A DNA stretch of 64,000 bases from Tamarix chinensis (GCA_030549775.1 CM060175.1:31475262-31539261); one strand, 5' to 3'; shown: positions 11,761 through 24,085, numbered from the stretch's first letter. Program-made: numbers and translations. The notes: generated from the sequence alone by a model not told the origin.

Positions 11761-13964
11761 TAAAAATGGGAGAAGATATTCAACACTAAGGGCAGAGTGA
11801 GAGATATAGTTTATTAGGTTATCATTAATAATATATCATTAAGAGTGAGAGGATGGTGAATGATTTAGGATTAGAGAAAAAACCAAATATGAATCCATAT
11901 TATATTTAATGGGTTAACAAGGACAATAGAGTTAAGGAAAACAAACAAACCCTAATCTCATTTAGAATTGGTAATTATCATGGTGATGTGCTAGGTGATA
12001 TTTAGCCTATGGATGCATGTGGAATCTTATTGGATATACCATGGAAATATGATAGGTGTGTTATTCATAATGTAATTTTTTTTATAAGTAAGAAGATTTA
12101 TTGCTATCAAAATGGAAAGTTACAACCAACCGTAGCAATTAATACGATCTAATAGTGATAACTACCTAGCATATTTAGCATACATACTATGGTGTACCAT
12201 TCTCCTTGATACATTCATGATAATAACTCTTAAAATCATAGAGTTTTATCTAGCTTGATTCTAAAACAATCTAAGTTTACTTTCATGCCAAATAGTAGCA
12301 ATATAAGAAATAAACAAAGCCCCTAAGATATGTTTTTTTGCTAGAGTTCTGTCGAGATCTAGTGATTAAAGCCTTGACTTCTTGATCCCAGCCATTGATC
12401 CTATCACTTCTCCTTACAGCCACCCTGATATTTTAATTAATGAATATCTTGTTCAGAAATATAAGAAAAAGCATAAACATAAACCCTCTAAGTGTGATAA
12501 AGATAACATAGTTGAAAATAAAAGGAGTTTATTTTTGAATGAAAAGGCCATGATAGAATGTATTAAAGAATAAAGTAGTTATTATGCTTTGATTATAAAA
12601 GAATCCCTAAAAGGGGAGAAAAATGAAAATCCTTGATTAGATGAGATTATTGATGAATATAAAGATGTATTTCATAATTAATTACCACCAAGATTGCCAC
12701 CTAAAAGAAGATAAGAACATGTTATAGACTTATTGCTTAGGATGTATTTACCTAATCAACATGCCAATAGATACAATCTAGAATAAGCTAAGGAATTGGG
12801 GAGATAAATACAAAAGATGATATGTGCATGAGTCCATGTTGAGTATCTGCATCATTTGTTCTTAAAAAAGATGATATGTGGCACATGAGTAGTGACTTTA
12901 TAGTTGTTAACAATATAACTATCAAATATAGATTTCTTATACCTAGATTTGATGATATGTTAGATCAATTATGTTGAGCATAAGTATTCTCTAACATTGA
13001 TCTAAGGACAAGATATTATCAAATGAGAATAAGAGAAGGGGCGAATAAAAAACTGCTTTTGAAACAAAATATGGTCTTTATGAAGGAATTGTGATGCCAT
13101 TTGGATTGTGTAATCCACCTAGTTGGTTGATGAGAGTAATGAAAGAATTTATTTGACCTTTTCATAGGAATTCATTGTGTTATACTTAGGTGATATAATA
13201 ATGTGTATAAAAATGAACATAATTCTCATTTTCATTTGAGGAGATTATTTGATAAGCTTGGTGAAGCTAAACTCTACAAAAAAATGATTTTTTTTACTTT
13301 CATGTATTATTTTCCTTTGTTATATTGTATGTAACGAAGGTATAAAATTGGATCATAAAAAGATTCAAGCTATTCAATATTGGCCTATATCAAAAGATAT
13401 TCATGAGGTGAGGATTTTTCATAGGCTAGCGAGTTTCTATAGAAGATTCATTAAAGACTTCTCAACTATTGCCTTTATAATTACACATCTCATGAAGAAA
13501 GGGGAATTCAAATGGGAAGAAGATTCCACTAAAACATTTGAGAATTTAAGGATAAGTTATGTAATGCATTAGTATTATCCTTGCGTAACTTTGATAAATT
13601 GTTAGAATTTACATGTGATTCTAATGGGGGAGGGATAGGATGTGTACTCTCACAAGAAAAAATGGCCATTGCAGTTTTTGTTGAAAATTTAAATGGTATT
13701 AAATTAAGTTATTCGGCATATGATAGGGAATTCTATGCGATCATAAGAAGCTTAGAAATATCGAGTTATTATTTGAGACTTAATCCATTTTTTTTGCATT
13801 TGAATCTTGAAAGTATAAAATATTTGCATGGCCTAAAGAAAATTAGTCCTAGGCATGCAAAATGGGTTAGTTTTTTACAATCCTTTGTGTTTTCTATTAA
13901 ACATTTAGATGGTAAATAAAATATAGTAGCAAATGAATTATCAAGGAGATCTATTATACTTGTC
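11761..13964 (+). pseudogene. Protease, reverse transcriptase and RNase H remnant (element M)
   Basis: Protease: EKIFNTKGRV and, near 11995-12050, the conserved PMDACGILL.IPWKYDR segment; the catalytic D-G-G stretch is replaced by INNISLR. A linker (12382-12573) leads to the RT start (DEIIDEYKDVFHN, LPPRLPPKRR). The RT active site near 13186 reads YLGD where YFDD is expected. A clearer frame at 13348-13572 is the RT connection (HRLASFYRRFIKDFSTIA), and 13581-13919 is RNase H (NFDKLLEFTCDSNGGGIG, then SAYDREFYAI and RHAKWVSFLQSF). Frameshifts and TAA/TGA codons are scattered through all domains. Confidence 0.85.
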
Positions 13965-15069
13965 ATGTTGGATGCTAAACTATTAGGTTTTGAAATGTTG
14001 ATGGAATTATATGTAAAAGCTGAATATTTCCTTGAAATTTATGATGATTTTAAGAAAAGTCATAGTCATGGTTATTATATGCTTCAATATGACTTTCTTT
14101 TTAGTACTAATAATGTGTGTATATATCATTTTAGTATACACAAATTACTTTCTAAATTAGTATATGAGAGGGGTATAGCTAGTTATTTTGGTGTTCATAA
14201 AACTATGGAGACATTATAAGAGAATTTTTATTGGGCATGAATGATAAAGTTGGTATAATTTATTATTGGGAGATGTGTGACTATTCAAAAGAATAAGAGT
14301 TTCTTCCATAAAGATTTGTATATTATTTTACCTGTTCCTAGTTAACTATGGGAGGGAGTTAGTATGTACTTTATCTTAGGTTTTTATAAGGACACAATGA
14401 AGAAAAGATTCTATTATGTTAGTGGTTGATAGATTCTCTAAAATGACACATTTTTTTCCTTATAATAAAATGGATGACGCAACTCATGTAGAAGGTTTAT
14501 ATGTCAAGAAAATAGTAAGGCCACATAGTATTCCTAAACGTATAGTGTTTGATATAAATGTAAAATTTTTGAGTTACATTTGGAAGACAATTTGGCATAT
14601 GTTAAGTACCGAGTTGTTTTTAAGTACATTTCATCATCCAAAAATGAATGGTCACACCGAAGTGTCTTATAAGACCTTAGGAACTTAATTGTAAAGATTA
14701 GTTAAAAGAGTACAAAAGATTAGGATATAAATCATGCACATGCTAGATTTGTATATAATAGGAGTTCTTATAGTATAAATCAATTGAATCCATTTAACAT
14801 TGTCTATAGAGTTAATCCTTATTTATCTATTGATATGTTGTCATTAAAGAAAGGTGATGTTGGGAGCTATTATGCTGAGGGAAAGTTAAATTCTTTTAAA
14901 AAACTTGATGAGAAAATTGAGAATAATATTGAGTAATCTAATGCTAAATTGAGGAATTAGATTTACCTTAATCCTATAGGGGATTTTCTATAACTTTCAA
15001 CATTGGTGAGTTATCTCCTTATTATTGTGATGCTAAATTGAGGAAAAATTCTTCTTTACAAAGAGAGAA
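13965..15069 (+). pseudogene. Integrase remnant (element M)
   Basis: It begins with the linker LLGFEMLMELY and the frame 13965-14219, which contains the first part of the HHCC finger (YFGVHKTMETL). The core reads VSMYFILGF (first Asp to Tyr), then VDRFSKMTHFFP, VFDINVKFLS (second Asp kept) and HHPKMNGHTEVS (Glu kept). The C-terminal end reads FNIGELSPYYCDAKLR and continues, open, into the presumed LTR. The element is too mutated to act. Its 'L.GFE.L.ELY' linker is of the common CRM-like type, distinct from the minus-strand elements. Confidence 0.82.
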
Positions 15070-15480
15070 TTATGTAGGAATATCTCCATCTTATTCTTCT
15101 CATGCTGGGGGTCAAGAGATAGCATATTTGAAAATGGTACCAATTGTTCTTAAAAATCTTGAACGCCTTCATAATAACCTGAATAATGTGTCGTTAAGTG
15201 ATTCTTGTAGGTATTATATATGTTTCTAATAAGAAGGCTTCACCAAGGATATATAGTGTGCAAAACAATGAAAATGTAAGGGTTACAAAGTTGCATGGAA
15301 GATAAATCTATAAGACATAAATCTTGATTACTTGATTATTTAATGTATTATTATCATTAGGATTTATGTATCTTTGATACTTTTATGTATACTTTGAAAT
15401 GTCTTGTCATTATAATTGTAAACCATTATGTACACCATATGGATGTATAAAAGTTTATCCTTTTTTTAAAAAAAATTCAG
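15070..15480 (+). mobile_element. Probable 3' LTR start of element M, end unclear
   Basis: The polyprotein frame passes through TATGTAGGAATATCTCC, which aligns with the TGATGTAGGAGCATCCC LTR start of the other families, and stays open until 15229. No TGCATCA-type end can be found nearby, so the right border is arbitrary. Confidence 0.4.
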
Positions 15481-17097
15481 TTTATTTGGGCTTGATTATT
15501 CAAGGATAAGCTCAAACTACATATTTGTGTGTGTGTACATTTTGTAGACACTAACTAATGAATCAATGAAACATTTAGCTAAATCATTAAGAAATATTTT
15601 GACCTCCCTTCCTTCCTCTTCATGTGAGTTTATCTTGACAGTATTTACACATTATTCTTTAGGGAAATTTTTTTTGATTTCTCTTTAGAATTCATTTTGA
15701 TCTTGGTGAAGATCAAAATTATATTCAATCATTTGGTAAAAGTCGACTACATCTTTGAATCCTACATTATAAAAGAAAACACATCCATTATCTTCCACAT
15801 CAAGTAAACTTATAGAAATTAATTCATATGGTTCATTAGTGAATAAGGGGCATTTTGTCCACATTAATCTACCTTAATATTATTTTTACCTACTACCTAT
15901 ATTTAATGTTCATCTTAAGAAAATTATTGTTCAAGTGTAAGCTGTTTTTACATAAAATATTCCTATCTTATTGCTATGAAAGGTTAGTTCACCTCATGGG
16001 TATATTTAGTCATTTTATGTGCATTTTTATCATTTTAATGTTTTTGACACTTAGTTAATTGTTAACTAAGCCAACTATTAACATTTTTTGACCGTAGACA
16101 TACTATTGACTTTAACCCTAGCCATGAATAATTAGAATTAAAAATTTTTGTGATCTTAAATTAAATTGGGTACTATATATCAAGGAACTTAGTTTTTAGT
16201 TCCTTGATGATTTTTCTTAGGATTTAATGTGTTGCTAATCTTTCTTAGGCTTTAATGTATCATATATTAAATTAGGCCTTAATGGCACGTCAATGGGCCT
16301 TTATGATCTAAATGATTTCGGCCTTAATTCTTTAGTGGATCAATTGTATGGATAATATTAGAATTAAATAATGTTATTGGTTTATGTTCATAGATGTGAT
16401 TAGGTAAATAATCTAAGAGTCTTAGTTCTACTAGGGCCTAATTTTTTGCTAAAACATTAATCACTTAAGGCACAAGATCTTGAGTTTGCTTTAGTAGTGC
16501 TTGGGGTAGCTACCTAAGTATAGGTGTGGCATTAACCTATAACTATTCTAGAGTTTTCTCTTTTTTGATGTTTGGTGCCTTATGTGAAGTTCAGGAGGCC
16601 CTCTTCTACTCTATAGGTATCTCCATATATTTTTGCTCTATTTAGGTACAAATCCTTAAATGATTAGGTGTCTTATTATTTGGTGGTCTATTTAAGTTAA
16701 TGTAATACATAATTTCTGATTATGATATTAAAATATAATAATCAATGAATCTCATCTAATTGTATGTATGTATTATATTATATTATTTTTTATTGTTGAG
16801 TTTTCTTATTAATTTACATTTATATGTAATAATATTATTATGTTACTATTGCATGTTCACTTACTTTCTTCACATGGGCCTCATGTATTATGCTATCTCT
16901 ACTTAGTTTGAGATGTGTAGTGATGAGGGATTTAGCCAAGGGTTAGGGCATAAAGTTATGGCTATTAGGAGCCACACATGTGGTGTGCATTAGTTTTGGA
17001 TATCCCTTCTTGAATCCTTTTCCCTTTTGATTGTATTCTCTCTTTTTCTATATATTACATTATTAGAAATGTGTACTCTATGTTTTCTTCTTATGCT
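15480..17097. other. Unassigned AT-rich DNA
   Basis: No domain, LTR end or RNA gene recognised. A short imperfect duplication (TTTCTTAGGATTTAATGTGT and a variant about 30 bp later, near 16214-16262) is visible. An open frame at 15855-16058 gives a Leu/Phe/Ile-rich peptide with no support. Confidence 0.5.
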
Positions 17098-17953
17098 TGA
17101 AGCATATGCTAAACACATTTGCACATATTTTATGGAAAATGGTGTCTTATGAGAAAATTGACCACCAAAATTTAAAAGAGGGAAGGGATAAGGAGTAGGA
17201 TAGTATTTGAACTAAGGTAGAGATAAAGATCAAACGCTAAGAACAACCACTCAAGGTTTCAACACTTAAGATAAAAATTGTGATAGTTTACACTCAAAAG
17301 AAAGTTTTCACTTAACTTTAAAGAAATAGAATAGGGAAACGTTGAAAATATGATTTTAATTTAAGGGGGTGGTGTGTCCATTTGTGTTGAGGCTACCTAT
17401 ATTTATAGTGGCAGCCATTTATATTAAAAAGTCCATTTTACCTTCCCTTTACCTACATAACTACATTCTAACTAGTCTAGTTACCTAATACGAGTTAAGA
17501 AAGAGGTTGAATTATAACTAAATTAGGTTAAGATTTTGGAGGGTATTATGGTTTGATGTTAGACACCCATACCTCCATATGGCTAACCATACGTGTTGAT
17601 TTATCAAAGTACAAACAACCATACTTAATCAATCAGTCATTTTTAAAATTAGCAAGGTAAGAAGGCTGACTTAGCTTCTTATATGGCATAATACTGGGCA
17701 ACAATAATCAAATAGCTTGTTAGCCTTGGTCTTAATGTGCCACCATAGTTGGCTGGGCTTGAGGTGTATATGCTACCATAATTGGCTATCGTTGGGATAG
17801 ACATGCCACCATGGATGCATGGTTGGTACATAGGTTGGTATGTCCACTTCTCATATTTAGCTAATTAATTTTATCTAAGTTAAGATAATTTTGTAATCCC
17901 CTAAATTAGAAAAATTAATTAGTAAAATATTATTATGGGATGCTACTGCAACA
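17098..17953 (-). mobile_element. 3' LTR of element D (family A)
   Basis: On the minus strand it begins near TGTTGCAGTAGCATCCC and ends GCATATGCTTCA. It shares with the 5' LTR (22242-23207) the TATA region, the GCCACCATA triplicate and the terminal sequences, but is about 110 bp shorter through internal deletions. The polyprotein C-terminus adjoins it. Bases outside the two D LTRs (atgct and ttata) do not form a target duplication, so flanks have been rearranged. Confidence 0.85.
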
Positions 17954-20060
17954 TCCTCCTCATCATTATAGGGTCGCTCCTCATTTGCATAGGGCTCATC
18001 ATGAAGATAAGGAAGTAGATCACACATTAAATGTGTTTGATATATTTACCATGTCTAGTAGTATCTCAAGCCAATAATAATTACTTTCAATCTTCTCAAG
18101 AACCTTGAAAAGTCCATCACTTCGTGGAATGAGCTTATTTTTTTCATCTAGAGGGAAAATTTTCATTTCTAAGATGTAGCTACACGAGATCTCCAAGTTC
18201 AAAATTTTGTTCCGTCCAATGTTGGTTGGCCTTCCTTTTATTTATTTCATTAACATTCTCAATTCTTATTTTAAATTGCTCATGTAATTTCTTGTAGGCT
18301 TAATTTCTTTCGTTAGCTTTAAAACTTGTTTGGGCCTTAATCAGAAGAGGAATAAGCTCTATGGGAGTGACAAGGTTGACACTATATAAGATCACAGAAG
18401 GTGAATGGTTAGTGGCATATGTGGGGGATCTATTGTATTTAAATTCGGCATGAGGAAGCTTAAAGTTACAGTCCTTGAAGGACTTGTACACCAAGCTATG
18501 CAAGATAGTTGTTAGGGTCCAGTTAGTGAGTTCGGTTTGGCCATCCGTTTGCGGGTGATGGGCGGTGTTAAATAGAAGTTTAGTACCAACCAAAATCCAA
18601 AAAATTTTCTAGAAATAGCTAAGGAACTCGGTATCCTTATTTGAGAAAATGGACTTAGCAATACCATGCAACCTTAATATTTCTTCAATGAGTAGATTAG
18701 TTATATAAGAGGCATCATTTGTCTTATGACAAGGGAAAAAGTGAGTTATCTTAAAAAACTAATCCACCACTACCATAATGGAATTATTTTACCTTTGATT
18801 TATAGGCAAAGCCACTATGAATTTCATACACACATGGTCCTATAGCTAATGAGGGACGGGCAATGGAGTGTAGAGTCCTAGGAAGAAGTGACTCCTAGAC
18901 TTTTGATAGGTAACACATCTAGCTATTATGACTCTATGAACATCAGTTATCATCTTAGGCCAATATAAGTGCTCCTAAAGTATGTTATAGTTCTTTCTAA
19001 TCCCAAAATGTCTGATTAGCCCACCTCCATGTGCTTCTCTTATCAACAGCTCTCGAATGGGACTCTTTGGGATACAAGGCTTGGTATTCTTGACGAGGAA
19101 TCCATCTTGTATTATATATGGGCTTTGAAGCTTGTCTCAGTCTTCAAGGTAGCTTGCAAAGTGTTTATCCTCTTCAAGCATCCAAACCCTAAGACTCAAG
19201 CTTCTAATAGGGACATCATACAATACATTCTAGAGAGGGTACCAAATACTACATTGGTTTTACCACTCTTATGTTTTGCTACAAAAGAGGAGGATTGTAA
19301 AATATCTATCCAGATAGCATGTATAGGGTTGAGCTTATGTTTTCCATTTACATACTTTGGATACTCATGATTGATATGGAATATAAATTATGCAGGCCTG
19401 ATATAATGAGACCAATGATCTAGATTCCTAATAATGGCATAAAACTCCTAGTCATACGTACTATAACTAGATCTTGTCCATTAAGCTTCTCATTAAAATA
19501 GGCTATTAGCTTACCTTCTTGTAGTAGGACCACTCCAATCCCAAGCCTTCTTGCATCACATTCAACTTAAAAAACTTTCACAAAATTAGGTAGCCTCAAG
19601 GTGGGGGCCTTGCTTAGCTTTCCCCAATCACCTCAAATGCTTCTTGGGTTGTAGGTGTCCACTTGAATATTACTTTCTTGAGACTCAATTATAGGGGCCA
19701 ATAGAGAGCTAAATCCTTTTATGAACCTCCTATAGAATAAGGCAAGTCCATGAAAGGGTTCAACATCGGTAATGATGTGGGTGTAGACCACGACCTTAAT
19801 ACCTTCACCTTTGACTCATCCATTTAAATACCATCCTTAGATAAAACAAACCCTAGGAATGTGAATTTTGGTATGAAAATACCACACTTCTCTAACTTTC
19901 CATAAAACTTGTTACTCTTAAGGGTAAAAAATACAAGCCTTAAATGCTTCACATGATCTTCACTACTAGATACAATTATTCTATCAAAGTACACAACAAA
20001 AAATTTAGAGATAAGTGGCTTAAGGACATCATCCAGCCTTGTGGTTGGTATGATATTGAA
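17954..20060 (-). pseudogene. Reverse transcriptase, RNase H and integrase remnant (element D)
   Basis: Minus strand, from high to low coordinates: a truncated RT (RLDDVL joined directly to LKPLISKFFVVYFDRIIV, so about half the RT is deleted and YFDD reads YFDR), the connection, RNase H, an HHCC finger (GLIRHFGIRK, RCVTYQKS with Cys to Tyr), and the integrase core. In the core the first Asp is Lys (CMKFIVALP), the second is Asn (SNKDTEF) and the Glu is kept (HHPQTDGQTEL). Frame 18300-18593 covers the DGQTE region through NLVTPIELIPL; frame 18020-18202 covers the C-terminal SDGLFKVLEKI segment to NTFNV and a stop. Protease and the gag zinc knuckle are absent. Confidence 0.88.
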
Positions 20061-20399
20061 CGAGGGTCACTCTTGTACCGATCATGGTGGTAGCACCCCA
20101 GTTTTAGTGTATGATTTATATACAAACAAATTTTTTGAATTGTGAAATTTGGGGGTGTTAGAGAAATGTGACATTATTTTCTCCTCTACTTCATCCAACT
20201 CTAACCTTATCTTCAATTGCTCAAACTCCTTAATGTATAATTCAACAATCATTGTCCCTTGGCCCAAGGAAGACATCTTGTTGTAAAGGTTTTGAGTGTA
20301 GGATAAGGGTAAAAATATTTCCCTCAAAACTTTCTTCATCTTCGACCAAGATTTCACCTTTGAGCTCCCCTTCTTTCTTCTTTAGTGGGTAAGGATTTT
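20061..20399 (-). pseudogene. Gag, C-terminal half of the capsid-like domain (element D, split)
   Basis: The frame 20082-20357 reads SWSKMKKVLREIFLPLSY, then YNKMSSLGQGTMIVELYIKEF and LDEVEEKIMSHF, the conserved helices of the plant retrotransposon gag domain. It is separated from its N-terminal half by the solo LTR at 20400-21574. After MSHFS the match ends and a short unplaced sequence leads to truncated RT. Confidence 0.88.
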
Positions 20400-21574
20400 T
20401 GATCCAATAGCATCGCCCTTCATCTAATTCCATCTTAAACACCCTTCTCCCCAAATTAGGTGACCCTAAATTTCTTCTAATTTTGGAAGGTGCCCACTAA
20501 ACATTCTTCCATCAACTTTTCGTTCCCAACCCTCTACCTTTTTGAACACATTATGGGTATGAAAACAAATCCCAAATCTGCCATATTTTTATGTAAGAAG
20601 ATCAACCATACATGAGCTATGCAAAATTCCCCAACCCACCCTAAACATGTATCCATATTTTAGCTAATCCTCAAGCCACTTTTGAGGCACCTTTTTTTGT
20701 CATAATACAAGCCATCTTGCAACCAATACTCAACCACCTTTTTTATTTCCTTCTAGACCCCAACTTTAGGCTATTTTAGCCAAAAAACCACATCCAACCT
20801 ACCAATTCTGCATACAAAAAGCACCTCCCCCTACTACATCTTCCAACTTGCACCACTCACCGTTCCTACCATTTTTTACAGCCTTCCACATCTAGGCCCT
20901 TGCCAAAGACCTGTAAGGAACAAAAGGAAGAAAAGTAAGTTGGTAGCCTGCCATTATGCAGAATTTTGACCATTTTTTATGCATTCTAATCCCCACTTGT
21001 ACTTATGGCATCCCCTTCTTATAGGTTAACTTTAAAGTTTAGCCATTTTTATGTTTAAAATCATGTAATAGCTTATACTTTAAGGGATAACTTTTACACA
21101 ACCCAAATCAACCAAAGTGAGGGTTAAATGGAAGAGGGGCACACATCCTCCATTGGGTTGGGGAAAACTAGGCTATGTTTGGTTAGAATTAAAATAGAAT
21201 ATGTAACTAATTAGTAACTATCTATTTTAGTTTCTAACCAGCTCTAGTTTAGTTAGATTGTAACTAAATATTTGTAAAATTATATAAGAGCAAGAAGGGG
21301 CTGATGATAGGGGTCTTTAGTCAGCCTACTTACCTCTTGAAGAGTGTAAATTACCTCCTTGGTTAGTACATACCTTGGTTGATTTATCTCTTCTTATCTC
21401 TTTTATCTTAAGTGTTGCATGGCTTACATGGTAGATTTAGGTATATGAATTAAGGGTTAATTAATTCATATCTTCAACACTTCTTTTCTCCCCTAAATCC
21501 TCATTTTCATGGCTTACTACCCATTTATTTTATTGTACACCAAGTTTAACCAAATTTGTCTCCACCATGCATCA
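20400..21574 (+). mobile_element. Solo LTR (family alpha) inserted in gag of element D
   Basis: It starts TGATCCAATAGCATCGCCC (an altered TGATGCAGGAGCATCCC) and ends CCACCATGCATCA, with 'ttatataagagcaagaaggggc' inside. Length is 1175 bp. It lies in the opposite orientation to D. On the two sides the gag frame can be followed from ASLWWE on the right to the KSWSKM motif on the left. Flanks atttt/ctttc are at best a diverged target duplication. No internal sequence of its own adjoins either end. Confidence 0.85.
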
Positions 21575-22226
21575 CTTTCCCACCACAAGGAGGCATGTCC
21601 ATTGAGCTTAAGGATTGAAATCCTAAAGCTCTTCTCATGATCATAGCCTTTTGCTTCAAACATCCTAGAGCACCTCAATTCCCACTCTATGGAATCTTCT
21701 AGATTAAGTGATCCATGAAATTCGTGCACTTTGGCTTTGATGCCATGAAAACAATCTTTCCTTTCATGTCTCCTCATTATACCACATGGGAAATCACATG
21801 GTAAGGATTAGGAATCACTAGCATCATCACTTATGCTAGAATTTACCACCTTATGTTAATGAAAATGGGATATTCTTCTCAATTAGGAGGAAGCATTTGG
21901 GTGTGGGGAGTTAGGGCTTTGTATGAGACTCTCAAAAATGCCAAGAAGTCTTCTCATGTTATATTTGAGGTTTTCAATGGCTTGGTCTCTTCTCAAGTTT
22001 TGTGCCTCTATAAGGCTCAAGCCTCTTGGGATTTTTTCATCACCCATAGTTTGTTAAGTTTGAAAAAGAAAAAAATAGGGAAAGAGGATGTGTTTAGTTA
22101 AAAGAGGTTAAGTGGTGTCCATAAAATTATGGTGGGTGGCTAGAAAAATTTTTTTTAAGTGTTTGGATTTATATGGGTAAAGAGAGAGAAGAGAAGATAA
22201 AAATTACACCAAATTCTAAGCCTTAA
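21575..22226 (-). pseudogene. Gag N-terminal part and leader (element D)
   Basis: The likely start is ATG at 22047 (minus), MGDEKIPRGLSLIEAQNLRR, a start motif shared with the gag of E, F, H and J. After frameshifts, the frame 21575-21777 reads VHEFHGSLNLEDSIEWELR, then SFRISILKLNGHASLWWES, the N-terminal part of the gag domain, and is then cut by the solo LTR. The 22048-22226 interval is untranslated leader between the start and the primer-binding site. Only the two halves together would correspond to the gag of this element. Confidence 0.87.
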
Positions 22227-22239
22227 GCTCTGATACCAA
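22227..22239 (-). promoter_or_regulatory. Primer-binding site, initiator-Met tRNA type (element D)
   Basis: The minus strand reads TTGGTATCAGAGC two bases inside the 5' LTR. TGGTATCAGAGC is complementary to the 3' end of plant initiator Met tRNA, the usual primer of plant gypsy and copia elements. Here the match is exact, and its position next to the LTR end fixes the border and the orientation. Confidence 0.92.
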
Positions 22240-22241
22240 TT

Positions 22242-23207
22242 CGACGCATATGCCAAAACAAGTTGGCACTTGCTTAATGGAAGATGGTAGCTTACGGGAT
22301 AATTGACCACCAAACATTAAAAGAGATAATGGATAACAAGTAGGATAGTATTTGAACTAAGGTAGAGCCAAAAATCAAGCAATCATAGCAATCACTCAAG
22401 GTTTCAACTCTTGAGATAAAAATTATGAGATTTTACACTCAAAAGAAAGTTTTCACTGAACATTGAAGAGAGTGAATAGAGGAACTTTGAAAATATAATT
22501 TTAATTCGAGGGGTAGTGTGTCCCATTGTGTTGAGACTACCCATATTTATAGTGGAATACATTTTTACAAAAATTCCATTCTACCCTTCCCTTTACCTAC
22601 TTAGTTGTATTCCAACTAATCTAGTTACCTAATACAAGTCAACAAGGAGTTAAATTGTAACTAGATTAGGTTAAGCACATGGAGGGTATTACGGCCTGAT
22701 TTTATACATCCATACCTCTATTTGGCTGACCATACATGTTGATTTATCAAATTACAATCAATCACACATTTCCTATACTTAATCAATTAATAATCTTACT
22801 TTAGTCAATCAACACTTCTTGATTTGACATGGCTCACTTTCCTCATCTACTCCACCATGTACATGTTCTTTTTTTGTTTTTTTTTCATTGTTAAAAATAA
22901 TTATGGTAACAAGGATGACTTGGCTTCTTAGGTGGCATAATATTGACAACAATAATAAATTTGTCATTTAGCCTTGGGCTTGATGTGACACCATAGTTGG
23001 CTAGGCTTGGGCTGTATAAACTACCATAATTAGCTATGGTTGGTCTAGATATGCCGCCATGCATGCATGGTTGGTGCATGGGCTGGTATTTTCATTAATT
23101 TTCTCATATTTATCTAATTAATTTTATCGAAGCGGAGAATATTTTTTAATCCCCTAATTTTGAAAAAAGTAATTAGTGAAATATTATTTTGGGATGCTCC
23201 TACATCA
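22242..23207 (-). mobile_element. 5' LTR of element D (family A)
   Basis: On the minus strand it begins TGATGTAGGAGCATCCC and ends GCATATGCGTCG (other copies end GCATCA). The minus-strand TATA box TATAAATA is at 22544-22551, and the GCCACCATA triplicate at about 22972-23068. Length is 966 bp, followed correctly by a primer-binding site. Element D is the only element in the window with both LTRs largely in place. Confidence 0.9.
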
Positions 23208-23717
23208 TTATACTAGATATTATGTATTGGAAGGGCATATAAGGGTTCAAAATCAATTCAAAAGCTTATAGATTTGGGTTAGTTCTTCCATATTATAGTT
23301 AACTTATATTATAGTCATTTATGGCTAAGTTTGTAACCCATATCGTAACCTAAGGCTTAATTGTATTTTTGTAAGTTTTTCTCAGCATTTTAAACTCTTT
23401 ATATTAGTTAAGAACTAAAATAAATGAGAACATTAAACCCTTTTTCATAAACATGAATTTCAAAACCCCTATCACTCAAAGATTAATGTGTAGCTATATT
23501 TTATCTTTCAAATTATTATATTAGTTATCTTAAGTGTTGAAACCTTAAGCCACCAGATTCTAAGTGTTTAATCTCAAGGGTTAACTGTAATTTAAATTGA
23601 TTCTTCTATCCTCTACTCTACTCTATTTTCTCTTCTTCTTCTTCTTTTTTGGGAGTTCAGCCCAAATTCCATCATCAACACTTAGCATGACCTAATTTTT
23701 TTAGCATTTATGCATCA
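23208..23717 (+). mobile_element. Partial 5' LTR of element E (family beta)
   Basis: The right half of a beta LTR, ending TTAGCATTTATGCATCA and followed by a primer-binding site. It matches the right halves of the LTRs at 34185 and 44713 ('aagggcatgtaaggatttaaaatcagc', 'caacacttagcatgacc'). Its left half has been lost at the junction with the 5' LTR of D. Confidence 0.85.
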
Positions 23718-23719
23718 AA

Positions 23720-23732
23720 TTGGTATCAATGC
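23720..23732 (+). promoter_or_regulatory. Primer-binding site (element E)
   Basis: TTGGTATCAATGC two bases after the LTR end, one of the initiator-Met tRNA type with two changes from TGGTATCAGAGC. It identifies the LTR to its left as a 5' LTR. Confidence 0.82.
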
Positions 23733-23804
23733 TCAAGGTTGATAAATTGGCTACTTTTTCTCAAATTCTACACATTAATTTGTCACCTCCAATACCCTAC
23801 AGTA

Positions 23805-24085
23805 AGCCACCACCACACCAACACCATTCAACCACTACACCACCATTCGATCCACCATCAAACACAAGAAAAAAATTACCACCATTCAGCCCTACATTCG
23901 ATTACCACCATCCAGCCCTACATTTGATTACCACCACACCAACACCATTCGACCACTATACCACCATTTGAACCACTATCAAATGCCATAAAAGAATTCC
24001 CACCATTCAACCCTACATTTGACCACCCTACCACCACTCAAACCACCACCAACCACCATTCAATTGTCACTCACCCCACCACATC
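23805..24085 (+). repeat. CCACCA/ACCATTC-rich low-complexity leader of element E
   Basis: Repeated blocks such as ACCACCATTCGA, CACCACACCAACACCATTC and 'ccctacatttgaccacc' form an almost G-free stretch between the primer-binding site and the gag ATG. Any open frame here is a by-product of the composition. Confidence 0.8.

Noticed and set aside
19029..19370. A 113-codon plus-strand frame
   Set aside because: It is the antisense of the RNase H/integrase junction of element D, whose minus-strand text carries the real motifs.
22227..22239. TGGTATCAGAGC read as part of a tRNA gene
   Set aside because: Only the 12-13 bases complementary to the tRNA 3' end are present, next to an LTR terminus; there is no cloverleaf. 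It is a primer-binding site.
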